Positions 34,044 to 46,435 of a stretch of DNA of 64,000 nt are shown here, one piece after another (positions within the stretch are counted from its first letter, which is position 1; each line of letters begins with the position of its first letter). This DNA comes from Utricularia gibba (lineage: Eukaryota; Streptophyta; Magnoliopsida; Lamiales; Lentibulariaceae). The notes below the pieces were generated by a model. That model saw only the letters and a program-made list of their open reading frames with translations, was not told the DNA's origin and ran no database searches. The stretch spans positions 1,488,001 through 1,552,000 of the forward strand of contig NEEC01000009.1 of assembly GCA_002189035.1 (NCBI GenBank), given 5' to 3'. A program made the translations under genes and the position numbers.

Positions 34044-36007
34044 TTACACAGCAGAAACCTTGGATTCTTTCTCGGACAGAAGCGGTGTAGTATCTCTTTC
34101 TTTAGTCTGCAAGACAAACTAATGTGAATCAAAATCGCATCTTTTTCCATGTGTGTGGTGTTTGAAGTGTGGTGTATGAAAGTACTTATTCGTACATGAG
34201 CTAAAGATGAAATGTCAACGATCTGCTTCTTCTTTGCCTCGTTGGTGCAAAAATACGAGTACATTCCCATGCCAACAATGGCGATGAGAATCCCCATGAT
34301 GTTTCTTGCAGTGAAGGGATCATGGAGAAGAGTGTATCCAAATGCAAGAACAAGACATGTTTTCAGATGACCCAGAACCTGGTAAGTAACTGGGGAAGTC
34401 TTCCCGATCACTAAGAACGTGCTGAAGTTGACAAACACGGCGATCAAGCATGAAAGTATGATGAATCCCTGAATAAGGAAAACAGGAAAATCTTCATCTT
34501 TGAGTGACAAAGGAGCTCGCAAAGGCTAAAAGAAGGGGCTTTTTACCAAAACAACTGGAGAGTAGGTGAAGCCAAAGACGTTTTGTTTCGTGAGGCATTG
34601 ATCCACAACAGGGCCTGTCAAGAAGAGAATGGCAGCCTGAAATGGGGCTGATTGGTATAGCAGCTGTGTCGAGGAGACGCTGAGTTTCTTCTGTATCGTG
34701 TTGGTTAGCTAAAGCAGGGAAAAGAGCAAACGTAATGAGTGAGTCTAGTTGAGCAAACGACTGGCTTAACCTATAGGAATGATGCTTACGATTTGGCCAA
34801 CACAAGTTGTTATAATCGCAAGAAGGGATAAAACTGTTCCGACGAAGTTTAGCTGAAGATCGGTGACTGAAGCTATCCCAACTCCAAGAAGTAGGACAAA
34901 CAGAGAAAACTTGATCTTCTGGCTGCATCATTACCAGAAAAACAGATATCAGTCGTAAGCATGTTTCTTGAAGCAGAAAAGTAGGCATCTTAGTGACCTG
35001 AATTGTTTATTCAAGAAGAGTGTCTCCAGCAGAACTGTGAAGGGTATAATGGCGAGTTTCGTCATCTGAAAGGGAGAACAAAAACATCAAGAAAGATACA
35101 GTTGCTGCATCCAGCTCTCTAAGGAACAAAAAGTTATATTAGATCACGAACAAGGAAAATGATACAGCACTAGCAATCCGAAGTGCACCTTATCCCAACA
35201 CTTCTACTATTGGGATCTGGTATGAGAGTGCACCTGATAGAATCCGATGGAGTTAAATCCCAAGCTGAGGTTGAGAAGTCCTATTGAAACACCATTCAGA
35301 ATACCAAAAAGGAAGACTGTCCTCCTTTCGATCGGTTTATTTTCAAAGAAGTTCAAGCGCAACGCCACATGAAGGCTGCAGTACGTCACCATCAAGTGCC
35401 AACTAGTGAGCGTCGTTGCTGAGAGTCATAGTGCAAATTCCAATCAGCAAGCAGAGTAGCATACATGAGCATTTTCATTTCATACAGAATCAAAATCAAC
35501 AACCAGGTGTGATCAACTCTATCCAATAGTTAATTAATTTCTTCGACTGAAGTCTCTGATATTTCTCACTGAAAAATCAAAGATTTCTCCAACATACAAA
35601 TGATCCTCTAAAACAACAATTCCATAGAAGAAGATGATTCAAGATACTAAGGAACAGGTATGAAATAAAACTCTTATTATGAATACCAGCAGAATGACGG
35701 CTGATAATGAAACTAAATGAAGCGACCAGCGCGAAATCAGGTGAAAAGAAGCAAGCACTGTGTCTATACGGTTTCGAATTGGACGTTCTACGAACACGTT
35801 GTGAATGAAATGAGCAAGATTCATTACTTTTAAGACAAAATCAATGCTTTAGGAAGAAGACAGGAAAAGGATCAATAACGATTTACCAAACTGAAAGCCG
35901 AGATTACTCATGAGTGCTTTGTTGCAGATGACTATGGATACAGAAGACGCCACCGAAAGAAACAATGCCCCAACAACTCCCAACTGGAATCCCGACGTCT
36001 CTCCCAT
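34044..36007 (-). CDS. UXT1-like: UDP-xylose transporter (UXT1-like nucleotide-sugar transporter)
   Basis: Golgi/ER antiporter of the NST-KT/TPT family bringing UDP-xylose into the lumen for wall polysaccharide synthesis. The start ATG is at 36007 (MGETSGFQLGVVGALFLSVASSVSIVICNKALMSNLGFQF). Later exons give MVTYCSLHVALRLNFFENKPIERRTVFLFGILNGVSIGLLNLSLGFNSIGFYQ near 35240-35390. Further exons give QLLYQSAPFQAAILFLTGPVVD (about 34620) and GFIILSCLIAVFVNFSTFLVIGKTSPVTYQVLGHLKTCLVLAFGYTLLHDPFTARN (about 34300-34470). The last exon reads TKERDTTPLLSEKESKVSAV, with the stop at 34044-34046. About ten hydrophobic segments are present. By memory it is nearly collinear with Arabidopsis UXT1 (At2g28315). 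Confidence 0.92.
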
Positions 36008-37316
36008 CTTTTCCAAAACATCGAAACAAAAACAAGCAAAATAAGATAAATCACTCCTCAAAATCAATCTTTCCTTCATGGGATGGACCAATCACCCTAT
36101 CAAACATGGCGTTTACCATCAAAGCACAAAACCCACATACACAAACACGAACCACGATCACCATCATTTCATCGAACACACAACAACACAAGAAAATGCC
36201 CACCTTGTGCTGACCCACGAAAAATCCTGTGATCTCTCCCTCCCTCAGACAAAGAAATTGGAGGAGGAGATTCTACAAAAGGATTTGCCAGCCAGACGCC
36301 ACGGCGGCGGCAGTGGTGCAGATGGCGGGAGCGGAGCACGCCTAGTTGGCCATATATATCGGTGATAAAGAAACAAAGTCTTCTTATTGAAAAAGAAGGA
36401 CCACAAAGTGGAATCCTTTTTACGACCAAGTTGTTGAGGGTAAAACAACGTTCATCCTCCATCATCATCCAAAACTCCTTGCTACTACCGCCCCTTGCTT
36501 CTACAAAAAAAAAAACAAAAAAGAAAAGGTTAACGGCTACATCAAGCAACGCCCGTTTCTCACCAACCAAGATTTCATCACCTCATCAACTCAAACAGCG
36601 GGTGTTGTAGTGATTCACACGTTACAATGACTTCCAAAAAACAAAAAAAGACAAGTTATCATTGCATTTAATGTTGCCTTCATCATGTCTTCTGATGTAT
36701 GCCATAGAAATCTCGTCGTGAAACTCATCACCTCACATTGGCAAACACGAAACAGAAAGTGCTTTCTGCTTAGAGAGATTTCCAAAAGTGATTTTCTTCT
36801 CATAATTATCCGATTCATCAGAATTGACTTATAAGGATGAAATGTTGGTCGCTGTACTGGGTAGAGTGACTGGACGAGCCCGGCTTTCAACTTGGGCGGT
36901 CGGACCATTACTGTAGGAAGAGACTAGATCAGACCGCCCATGTTCTCGTCTCTTCCCCTTTCACTAGAACAAGGATGGCATCAAACATGTTTACATTCAT
37001 ACGCAAACAGACAGTGACCGAGATCTAAACCAGACTGCATAAGCAGACTGTTTATATATGAATGTTTGCATGCTCGAGTAGTTCTGCCGATGATTGGTTC
37101 AGAAAAAAAAGAATGATTAGCAGCTGATCACGAATCAGTAACCAGGAACTTGCATCTACATTCTGCACAACACCACGGTACGTACTCAAGATAGAGGATA
37201 CATGTGATCATATTGCTAACGAAGATGCTACACTGAGGGAACCAGAGAATCCTCCCTGCCAGTGCAACGGAGGATAAAGCAGGTGACAAGAGAATATAGT
37301 GTCAAGACTGGGGGGT
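36008..37316. other. Intergenic, UXT promoter and DUF707 3' flank
   Basis: About 1.3 kb without a supported gene. The first 150 bases upstream of UXT probably belong to its leader. The rest holds no RNA gene or repeat that I recognise. Confidence 0.5.
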
Positions 37317-40300
37317 TTACGGTCTCCTCTGTAGCTGAGAGATGTATGCCTTATCTGCACTCGCAAGGCGATCCTGGAAAAGGCCCCACTCGTGTTTGCA
37401 CCTGTCTCGTACCTGCACGGATGTGGAATACAATCAGCCAAATTGACGTGTGTATGGTGCATTGGATGAGAAGAAGCATCGAGTATTCACATACCCCTTG
37501 CCATGGGGGCCGTCCATTCTCAGTCTCACCCTGAAAAATTATCAACGAGAGGTGCAAGGGAACATGAGCCTGATAGAAATGAGTATTAATAGAAAGCAAG
37601 TCGATGATGCTGGCCGGACCTGGTTTCCCAAAGATGGAATTACTTGGTGAATGATCCACTGGGAATCCACTACGCCTATCTTTTCATGAGCAGGCTGCAG
37701 ATGAGTTATTTTTAATCGGCATAATGCTTGAATTCTTTTACCTAAAGTTAAGAGAGGGAAGCACGTGGAAAATGGTAAGTAGCCTGACCTCCACACATCT
37801 CCTCAATGCAAAATCCAATCCCCATCCGTGAACCAAGTCATTCTGTAGAATGAAATATGGCCAGAGTCATGTCCACAATCACGGGAAAAGATAAAGTCAA
37901 AAGAATAAAATGATGAGAAGTCATCATTTAATCGACAAGAACCACAATGGGAAATGTGAGAAGACGATCAACATGAACAACCTACCTGAATCATATGCCA
38001 CACACATCTCCAAGCATCCCGAGAAAACACGGGAGCCATAATTTCAACGAATCTGAACAGAAAAGGAAATACAAATCACAAAATTGCTGGTGAAAGAAAA
38101 GATGTGAAGCATTCAGCACGCAATCATAGGGATCGGTGCACCATAAGATTTCTCTGCTGAAGCTGTTGCATTGCTAACAAGAAATAAGGTGATTCTTTTT
38201 TTACTGCTCTACTCTTGTGCTTTTTACTTATGGAGACTAGAATTTTCCCGCACAAATGAGTAATGATACTCAACTAGGAGTAACCACATCTAGTGATCAC
38301 AAACTAACACTAACCCACAAAGATCAATTAATTCCAGTCAACTGCAATGGGAACATGAATACACATCTTTGAGAAAATGCCTAGAATAAAAGTAAGTGTA
38401 ACATGGGAGAGAGCAATACGCTGCACACGGTGGCAAATGTGGATCACTGCACCAGCCTGGTTTCTCCTCCGTTTCCCTGAGATAGATCAATTATGTAACT
38501 TACTCACAGGGAGGGAAGACGAAGACAATCCAAAATTAAATTACACAGCTTACTTGTGAACTTCCTTGTCCCCAAGCCTCTTTGTCATTTGCCATGTCAG
38601 CCCATTGTTCGGTTCGAGCCCTGGTTGAGATATCTCCAAACCATGTTTCCTTACTAATTCAATGTACCTAGCATCAAAAAGTGCAACACTCAGTTCAACA
38701 ACAACGTGATCAATCTTGAAAACATCGGATAGGGTAAAAGATGATAAGTACTTCTCAGCATTGAAATGCTCCACTCCAAGATCTTCATCCCAAATAAAAA
38801 TGTAATCATAAGCCGCTACAATATCTGGATGAAGAAATCGCTTTGCATACCACCTATAGGAAAAAAATGGATTAACCTTCAACTATATATGACAATTAAA
38901 AGGAGATGCAAGTGTTGTCAGTGTGGTCATAGGTCATTCAAAACCACCAAAACCTTTACCACTTTGTTTGCTTTCTAGCACTGACATGAACGGCATGTTG
39001 TGACCACTCAAATTCATCCCATTCACTCGTTTTCCCATCATAATGGAATAGTAGTATCTGAAAATCCTTTGAAAACTGGAACATAATGAAATCTCAGTAT
39101 TTGTAAAGGGTTAAAAGTAACAATAAACCAACTCCTGAAAATTTTCAAAAAATATGCATTACCTTCTTTACAGCCTCATTAATATTCCTCTTTTGTTCTA
39201 CACCCACGGTAAACGTCACTAGGTACTTAGGCTTATTCTTCAGATCCTGAACGTTCCAAAATATATTATCATCCAAAGTGAGCTTTTTTAATTAGAAAGA
39301 ACAACCATAAGGGGAGGAGCTTTAAAAGATATGTGAAACTAAAAGCACTGCTCCTATAACCCATGTTCTGCACTTCTTACCTGACTTGGCTCACCCCATA
39401 ACCTTCTTAAATAAAAATCGGATTCTGAGACAACAATTCCTGGAGGTAAAGACTCTGCACCACGTGGATTGGTAGGAACGAAAATCTGAAAAGACATCAT
39501 GTGTGAAGATCAAAAGCAAGGCTCGAACATTAGGATTGACGAAAAATCATCAGGTTGAGAGGTGCCACGCATTGGGAATCCGAAAATATAATCAAATTTC
39601 ATCCCATACCCCAATTTCTGCATAAAATATGGCAACTGACACTACGACACTGACATGGAAAACAGAACCAGAACAACAAAATGCCTTATACCATCAAAGA
39701 AACTGGGAAGAAACAAACAATTAATTAATTTATACATACTCAAAACAAATACGATACTAAGAACAAACTTGAGGACCAAAAAGGACAAAAGGAATAATCC
39801 ATCTTTGGCTAAACTTATTCAAGAACTACCATACCTGCACAAAACAAGGTGTTAAACACCTGCAAAACGTTACTCAAAAACTAGAGAGGGTCAAAGCACT
39901 GAAAGAGGCATGGTAATAAAAAAGCAATGAATAAGGCCACTGCAAGAGGTATAAGACAACATAGATTACCTTCGGTGTTGCAGGAGTGCTACCCGACCCA
40001 AGATTTTCAGGAAAACTGCGTCTAACATTGCGAGTCTCATCAGTGAAGGCCATGTCCAAAGATGACATTAGCCTTGAGGGTAGAGTAATCTGCACAATAA
40101 TAAAGAAATATAAATAAGAATGAACACATTGGAGGGAATCATACAAAATTTGCAACGCACATATGATATTGTCGCTTACCTTACTTAAAGTAACAGAAGG
40201 AAACGAGACCCCAACAAAGTACCCAAACACCATTCCCATAATAGTCGTAATCATGAGACGCACACCATCGTTTGACTTCTTAAATACCCCACTGCAGCAC

Positions 40301-40386
40301 ATAAAACGTTAATCCACGGTAAGGTGGCAAAATGGATTCCAGAATGTAAGCTGAACAAACCTGCGATGGGTGGTTCCCATTTTCAT
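37317..40386 (-). CDS. DUF707 family single-pass membrane protein (At2g28310-like)
   Basis: Plant DUF707 protein, probably a type II membrane protein with a lumenal glycosyltransferase-like domain. The biochemical role is not established. The first exon is short: ATG at 40386, or 40380, giving MKMGTTHR. It is followed by SGVFKKSNDGVRL, a membrane anchor (LMITTIMGMVFGYFVGVSF) and a stem. The DUF707 core shows NPRGAESLPPGIVVSESDFYLRRLWG (about 39400-39480), KYLVTFTVGVEQKRNINEAV (about 39170-39230), WWYAKRFLHPDIVAAYDYIFIWDEDLGVEHFN (about 38750-38850), GLEISQPGLEPNNGLTWQMTKR, WCVWHMIQ (about 38000) and PAHEKIGVVDSQWIIHQVIPSLGNQ (about 37640-37710). The last exon ends CKHEWGLFQDRLASADKAYISQLQRRP with the stop at 37317-37319. 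The DED motif in IWDEDLG may be the metal-binding acid cluster. Confidence 0.88.
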
Positions 40387-41421
40387 GAGGAAAACTGCTC
40401 AACTAAACCAAATTTGTGAGGCTCTGCCAAAGAATATATTGCATCTCTCACCTTCGCGCGCTTGTATCGATACTAAAACCTACGGAATCAAGTCTAGAGA
40501 CAATAAAATTTTAATAGGTTGTCCTGTTGGTGAGTTAAATCCAGCATCCGCATTCATTATTGTCGGTGGAAACCAACCATCGTGAAAAAAACAAGAGATT
40601 CAAATCCAAAAACAGCAGAAACAAAACTACACCGTAACCTAGTGGGAGTGAAATGACGAAAGACAGAAGAACCTCACCTTTGGATCTGCAACCCAGTACA
40701 GCCCAAATGATCTTAAGGTAAGGCGCAAGATGATCTGGGCCGACTTGGAACTCTGCAAAATAGTACTCCCTCAACAACACCCATCCAAATAGACAAATCA
40801 CAAGCAAAGAAACACAACTCGATTACAAATCACACAAAAACCCACGTTCCCATACCGCTTCTTGACCTTCTCAAAATACCATTGCAGTCATTCCCAGAGA
40901 AGCGCGTATGGATTCCCAAGAAATTCACCGCGTCGAAAGATGTAGAAGATCGTAAAACTCCCTGAAAATGATTAGCTGGGTAGGTTCCCCTGAAAAGAAA
41001 AAGAAAAAGAAAATTCCTTGTAGATATGACCGCATTATTTCTAGGGTTAAGGCCCGCTATCCTACATTTACCATTCAACCCTCAGTTTTATTACCAATTA
41101 AAATTGAAAAATAATAAACAACTCGTTTAAAATACATTTTTAATCTCAAATACATTTTATTACCATTTTTTACCTTCAGCTGACACGACGTTGAACTCCG
41201 GAGAAAACAAACCCCAAGGCGCATTTATGATTCATTTATTTGGTAGGTTTAGAATTTATATGATGGTGTATTACCCCCAACTATTTGAACATCGCACGTG
41301 TTTCATGCATAGAAATTAATATACAATAATTTAAATAAGGATTAAATTCATTAATAATATTAATTTCAATTCTACAAAAAATAATAAATAAATTAAAGTA
41401 TCGGAATCCCAAAAAGAATCC
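40387..41421. other. Intergenic, DUF707 5' leader/promoter and carbonic anhydrase 3' flank
   Basis: About 1 kb. The part up to about 41000 may contain a 5' leader intron of the DUF707 gene. The part from 41090 is AT-rich spacer. No coding exon is supported. Confidence 0.45.
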
Positions 41422-42668
41422 TCAGGAATGTAATTGGATTCGGCGGTCATGAAGTGGCTGGGTGGGTCTCGCGTTGGTCCCAGATTCCTAGATTAATAAA
41501 AAAACATTCAATAAATACAATTAATCGAATGTAATCAAAAACCCAAAAAGGTAATTAAAAAGGAGCTTACGTCATGGACTGCGTCACGAATCAAGCGAAC
41601 TTGTTCTCTTGTGACTGAACGTACCTGTGTTAAGAAATTAGAGTATTACTGTAAATTCTAATAATGATGACGTGGATAATGTGGAATGATGGGGCCCACC
41701 CTTCTCGAGATTGTCCAGAGGATATTCTGCGTGCATGGCGGGATGGTGAGGGATCCCAGGTATCGATAGTATCCTCGGCTTTCGAAGCGTATGGAATTAG
41801 GGTTTATTGTTTCTACGCCCCTTTCTGAGTTCATGGTGTCTCTCATCTCCTCCAAATCGCGCCTCATCTGAAGAGGATGGAATCCCTGAATGAGGTCATG
41901 AAGGAAGATTTTGCAGGGGAAAGTAGTGTTCTTGTTCTAGGAGTACCGTCCATAAGAATGGGTCGGGTTGTTCTCCGATGGCGTACAGGATTCCGATCAC
42001 GGCGGTGCGGTTGTTGTCGTCTTGATGCACCAAGTGGGCTTCCATATCGAACCTGGAAACCCAAGGTGTAAGTCTCATGAAAGTGTACACCGGTGCGTTT
42101 TGCTTTCATTTTTAGTTTTCAAGGGCGGATTTGTGTGTTTACCTACGGCCATTGATGGTGTGCTCGGAAGGGGAGTGCCAGTGGCACTGTTGCAGATGGA
42201 ACTCAGTCCCGTTGATATGAATATGCCCCGCGTCGCCAATCCATCGCACCTGGTTCGCATGCTCTGTTCATTTAGATAAGTTGCATGAGAAGAAAAGAAA
42301 AGTGGAAGATGAGTTACCATCATATCATGCCCTCTGTTGATGAAGGTAGCATTGCAGGCTCGATAGTCCCTGTTGATCCAAATAGGGACGGTTGTGTTAT
42401 CCACCCTCGGATCAATCAGATCGATCGGAGACTGCATCCGGCCGGAGTCACACGCCTTCCAATCCGGTTGAATCCTCCCCCAGTTCAACGGCCCATTTTC
42501 GCTTCTCATATCGTAGCTAAACCCCCTCTCGTCGTCTGTGGGATTTAAATTGGTTCACACTATACAATACTTGATTACCAAACAGGGAAAAAGCTTACCA
42601 ACTTCCTGAGCCATGGCGCAGCAGACGGAAACCAAGAAAACAAAGGCGAAAGTGCTCGACCTCATCAT
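41422..42668 (-). CDS. Alpha-type carbonic anhydrase (ACA family)
   Basis: Secreted zinc enzyme hydrating CO2 to bicarbonate. The ATG at 42668 (second Met at 42665) opens signal peptide [23 protein letters not shown]. Exon 2 has [24 protein letters not shown] and MQSPIDLID. The next exon has [28 protein letters not shown] with two zinc-ligand histidines. [10 protein letters not shown] (about 42030) supplies the third ligand. A short intron of about 79 bases (about 41953-41875) joins GEQPDPFLW to [12 protein letters not shown], then [20 protein letters not shown] (substrate-pocket TTPPCTE-like motif) near 41720. The last exons give [18 protein letters not shown] and [21 protein letters not shown], with the stop at 41422-41424. 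Arabidopsis ACA2 (At2g28210) is in the corresponding neighbourhood by memory. Confidence 0.9.
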
Positions 42669-43208
42669 GCAGAAAAGGCGTTTCTGTTCTTCCCTTGGAA
42701 CAACCGAACTCACCTGAACTGCGACGATGATTATGCGGCGATGCTGCCTTCACAGAGACGCCTTCGTTTATATAGAGAAACTCGTACGTACGGGCATACT
42801 TTTCAGGGAATGATGGAAGGGTCTGGATCACCGGAATCGCCTTTCCTGATGCTGATGGGCGCTGCCTGGGCTTGACCCTTCCTGCTGCTTTCAAAATGAT
42901 CGTTCACACTGAGCCATCAAAATTGGGATGCGGATGCAACTCGTCTCGTTTATATTATGAAAACAAAAGAATGAAAAAAACTAAGGAAACTATTCATTTG
43001 TTTTAAAATAATATATTTTGAATTAAGTCAAATTGATGTGGGAAATGACTTTTTTGACCAGTGAAATAAAGAAACGTGGTAAATGGTGGGGACAACAGCT
43101 AATATTCAAATGTCAAAAAAGATTTTGAATCGTTTTGATGTCCCTGATGTCACGGCTAGCGTCATAGTGGGTCCTGCTCCAACTATTTCATGATATTCTT
43201 GTTTTTTT
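42669..43208. other. Intergenic, carbonic anhydrase promoter and DUF547 3' flank
   Basis: About 540 bases between two minus-strand genes. AT-rich in the middle, with no supported gene. Confidence 0.5.
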
Positions 43209-45778
43209 TTACACAAGCACTAAATACTGAAAATCGAAATTATAAGGTATCTTCTGTATGCGCCGGCGGTGGTGTCCGTCCAAGCATTTAACCATGGATC
43301 TCCGGAGAGATCCGGATGCCGGCAGCTGTTGCACCACCCAGTTAACCAAAGACTCCTCGTTGCCGGAGAAATCGGGCATGTTCCGCCACAGGAGCTCGGG
43401 TAGGCCGATTCGCTTTTCCTCGGTTACAATTACGGCCGCTTGCAGGTAGTCGAGCTTTGATCTCTCCAGCTCTGCTGCGATACCTTCGGCTGTGTATACC
43501 CGAACTGCCGGAGATGAATGTGTACCGCAGCACAAGGCGAATTTGACGTTCGGTTCCAGTTTTTCAATTGCATGAAATCCGTGAACGTTTTTCTCTTGGT
43601 TCTTATTTCATAAAACCGACAGGGTAGTGATCAGTCAAAATGCTGTTGTTTATTCTTACCAGGAAGTGGGTTTTTTAACATTTGGACTCACCTTATCTTG
43701 ATGATTCTTTAAGATGATATGCTCGATTTCGGCAGCGTTAATGGTTTTTCCGCCTATGTTTATGGTTGCCTGAAATCGGTAGAAAAGGAGGAATGAAGAG
43801 TTGAAGTTGGATTCGTAGAAGTGAATAATAAGTATACTGTTGGAATTCTGCCTTCTGCATTGTAGCTTGCAGATCCTCCTGGCTGAAACCTGAGGGAGCT
43901 CCGTGTTGAAGGTATTCCTTCATGAAAAACAAATTCGTTTGGTGACAGATGAGTACAGCTAATCCTTTTATCATGGGGCAATTTAAAATGCCTCAGCAGA
44001 ATGAAAGAAATGCTGTACTTAGAAGGGCAAACTTGGCTTACATTCATGAGGCAAGCGTTGTAAATGTTGATCCAGAAGGCTAACTTCTTTTGATGATTCA
44101 ACGATCTTAAATCCAATTTCTGAAGCGCATCCATCGACATTCTGAAAATATAAGGTTCAAGAAGGATGACTTTCTGTAACTATAAAATGATGAAAGCTGC
44201 GGTGCACTGTCTACTTCGTTGGTACTCACCTTAATTTTTGTAGTAACAGTATTGAGCCGGAGTCCCCTATCCATTTCATGTCCAATGAGCTGGCTGTGTG
44301 TATCACCAAGTTTTTGTAAGGGCCAATATCCCTCAGTATTGATCTTTTCGAGTTGAAGGTTCCATACGGATCCTGCTGACTGGAGCTAGTACTTGAGTTC
44401 AATGGTGTGTCAAACCTGACGCTGGATGAGAATTTGGTGCTTCTGGTAATCTGGTGAGGCTTTTCCAACTCCGCAATCTTTGATCTCCGCAGAAGTCTTA
44501 CATAGATTAAGATCAGGAACTTCATTATGCTCTCAGATAACATGTTCGGAGTATATCTGCCAATGTTTTTCTCTTGAAAATTTTCCCTGGGAACCTGCAC
44601 CTGGGGAGAGAGTTCCATCATTCGTTCTCTCTGCGAAAACAAAGACCATCACAGATAAAGTTGAATATTTACTGTGCTATCCATATTCCAAAAGCTAGAC
44701 TCCATACACTGGATGTTGAATTCCTCCTTCCCTGCAACTCTGATGGTTGAGTAGAATTTATACTACTACTCGATGCGTTCTCATGATGAACTCCCTGTCG
44801 ATGAAACAAGCCACTCTTGTAGCGCAGGTCAGTTGATTTCACCACTTTTTTATCCTTCATGAAGTCGTTGATCCTGTATTCACCCTTGATGGCTTTGTCA
44901 ATGAAATGCAAGGCCTTGGTGTCGAACATCACATTGTTTTGACGCTGTATGCTGGGTCTGGATTCTTGTTCTTGTTCCACATGGCGTTGCAGCTGCTTGA
45001 TATGAATCTCTAACCTCGATATCTCACTCTCCACCTCAGCTAACTCTTCCAGTATTTTTCTCACCTGCTAATCACGATGAATCAAATTCTCCTCAGCTTT
45101 TTTTTCCTTAAGTTAGTGAAACATACTTTAAAGGTACTTACGTTTGTTGGGAGAAAGCTTGGTATGACAAAAGCACTGAAGTGGTTGCCTTGAAGTCTAT
45201 GGAGGAAATCTTTCACATACGTTTGAACTCTCTTTTCATTCCCAGACGATTGTTGTAGCTCTAAAACCTTTTGGTTTTTTTTCGTCTGTTCATCATGAGT
45301 TAGAATACAGCATCCCACCTTCTTTGCCTTGTATGCTTAAAAAAAATAAAGGGAAACTTGCCTCTATCTCAAGATCCTCCTTTTCCTTATGAACACTTGC
45401 TATCATGTTCCTTTCCTGCAGCGTCGAATCTTCGGGATCAACATATGATGGTACCTGCGGCAGTATATCTTCATTGTGTTCAACGCCTAGTGACAATATC
45501 CTGAAGTTTTGACTTTTGAAACTACTGACCATGTCATGATTTGCAATTCCAGTAGGACCACCAACAGGAGGCCTGCGCCAGAAATTGAATCTCCTCCGCA
45601 GTTTCTGAGGGATGGTGAGGTAGCTCCTGCTGCTGGTGGATCTTTTGAAATTACCTTTGGAGACCGATGATGACTTGGCACTTTCCGTGTCATCTATAAA
45701 CATGAGAGTGTTGGTGGGAGAGGAATGATGAGGAGAGGACGAGATGTATCCATCAATCCGAATTGCCATCGTCTCCAT
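43209..45778 (-). CDS. DUF547 protein with N-terminal MIP1-type leucine zipper
   Basis: Plant protein of the Lzipper-MIP1 plus DUF547 architecture. The role is poorly known, and some family members bind MADS factors. The start is METMAIRIDGYISSS at 45778. The N-terminal third is Ser-rich and basic (LTIPQKLRRRFNFWRRPPVGG). A coiled-coil region is built from several exons (HKEKEDLEIE, KKNQKVLELQQSSGNEKRVQTYVKDFLHRLQGNHFSAFVIPSF, VRKILEELAEVESEISRLEIHIKQLQRHVEQEQESR). The DUF547 domain follows (YKNLVIHTASSLDMKW, MSMDALQKLDLRSLNHQKKLAFWINIYNACLMN, LQHGAPSG, INIGGKTINAAEIEHIILKNHQ). FALCCGTHSSPAVRVYTAEGI and LPELLWRNMPDF close the domain. The frame ends FDFQYLVLV with the stop at 43209. No frame breaks were seen. 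Arabidopsis At5g60720 is the likely counterpart from memory. Confidence 0.87.
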
Positions 45779-46435
45779 GTCATCTGGTGGGTTGTTCTCT
45801 TCGCTTGCACTTGCAGCCTAGTATTAGGTGATGGATGTTGTTGCTCCTTGCGTTTGGTGACTTAAATAAGTTTTCTCATGTCTCATGGTTTACGATAACT
45901 TATTCAGGAAACAAGAAATCTGATTGGCGGCGGTGGTCAAAAGGAAAACTGGGAAAATAATATTGCTGATTCCGGATTTGGGTAATTAAAAAGTGATTAT
46001 ATTTAGTTGAATATTTTCCATGGTCTAACCTTCCATTACTCTGATACAACAATATGCTTTTGGCCCCTTTTTTTTTGCATCAAATTATATTTAATTGAAT
46101 TTTTTTAAAAGAAAGGCATTGAAGTTTAACAAACATACAAGAAAATAATGAAATTCGGACTCTGTGCAGTGCCTAGCCATCGGGTACTTCTAGAAATTTC
46201 TGGTAAGCACATCCTGGGAAATGTCTGAACTTTTTTTTCGCTGCCCACACAGTGTGTGCGAGCGTGACATGCTGTGCTACAGAAACACGTCGTCTGCGGA
46301 TGATTGGTTCGCCTATTGTTGTTGTTAAGTGGGTTGCCTCAGAAACTTCATACAGACAAAAGAGAGGCTATGTGCAATCGCTACTCAGTTCTAGAAGGAA
46401 AAAACTGCCTGGTTGGTTAAACTCTTTCTTCCTAT
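45779..46435. other. Intergenic, DUF547 promoter and ABCG 3' flank
   Basis: About 660 bases, AT-rich with poly-T/A runs near 46070 and 46230. Nothing coding is supported. Confidence 0.5.

Noticed and set aside
38550-38882. DUF707 protein as a lysine-ketoglutarate reductase
   Set aside because: Some databases carry an 'LKR trans-splicing-related' label for this family, but nothing in the sequence resembles that enzyme. It has a membrane anchor and a glycosyltransferase-like DED motif.
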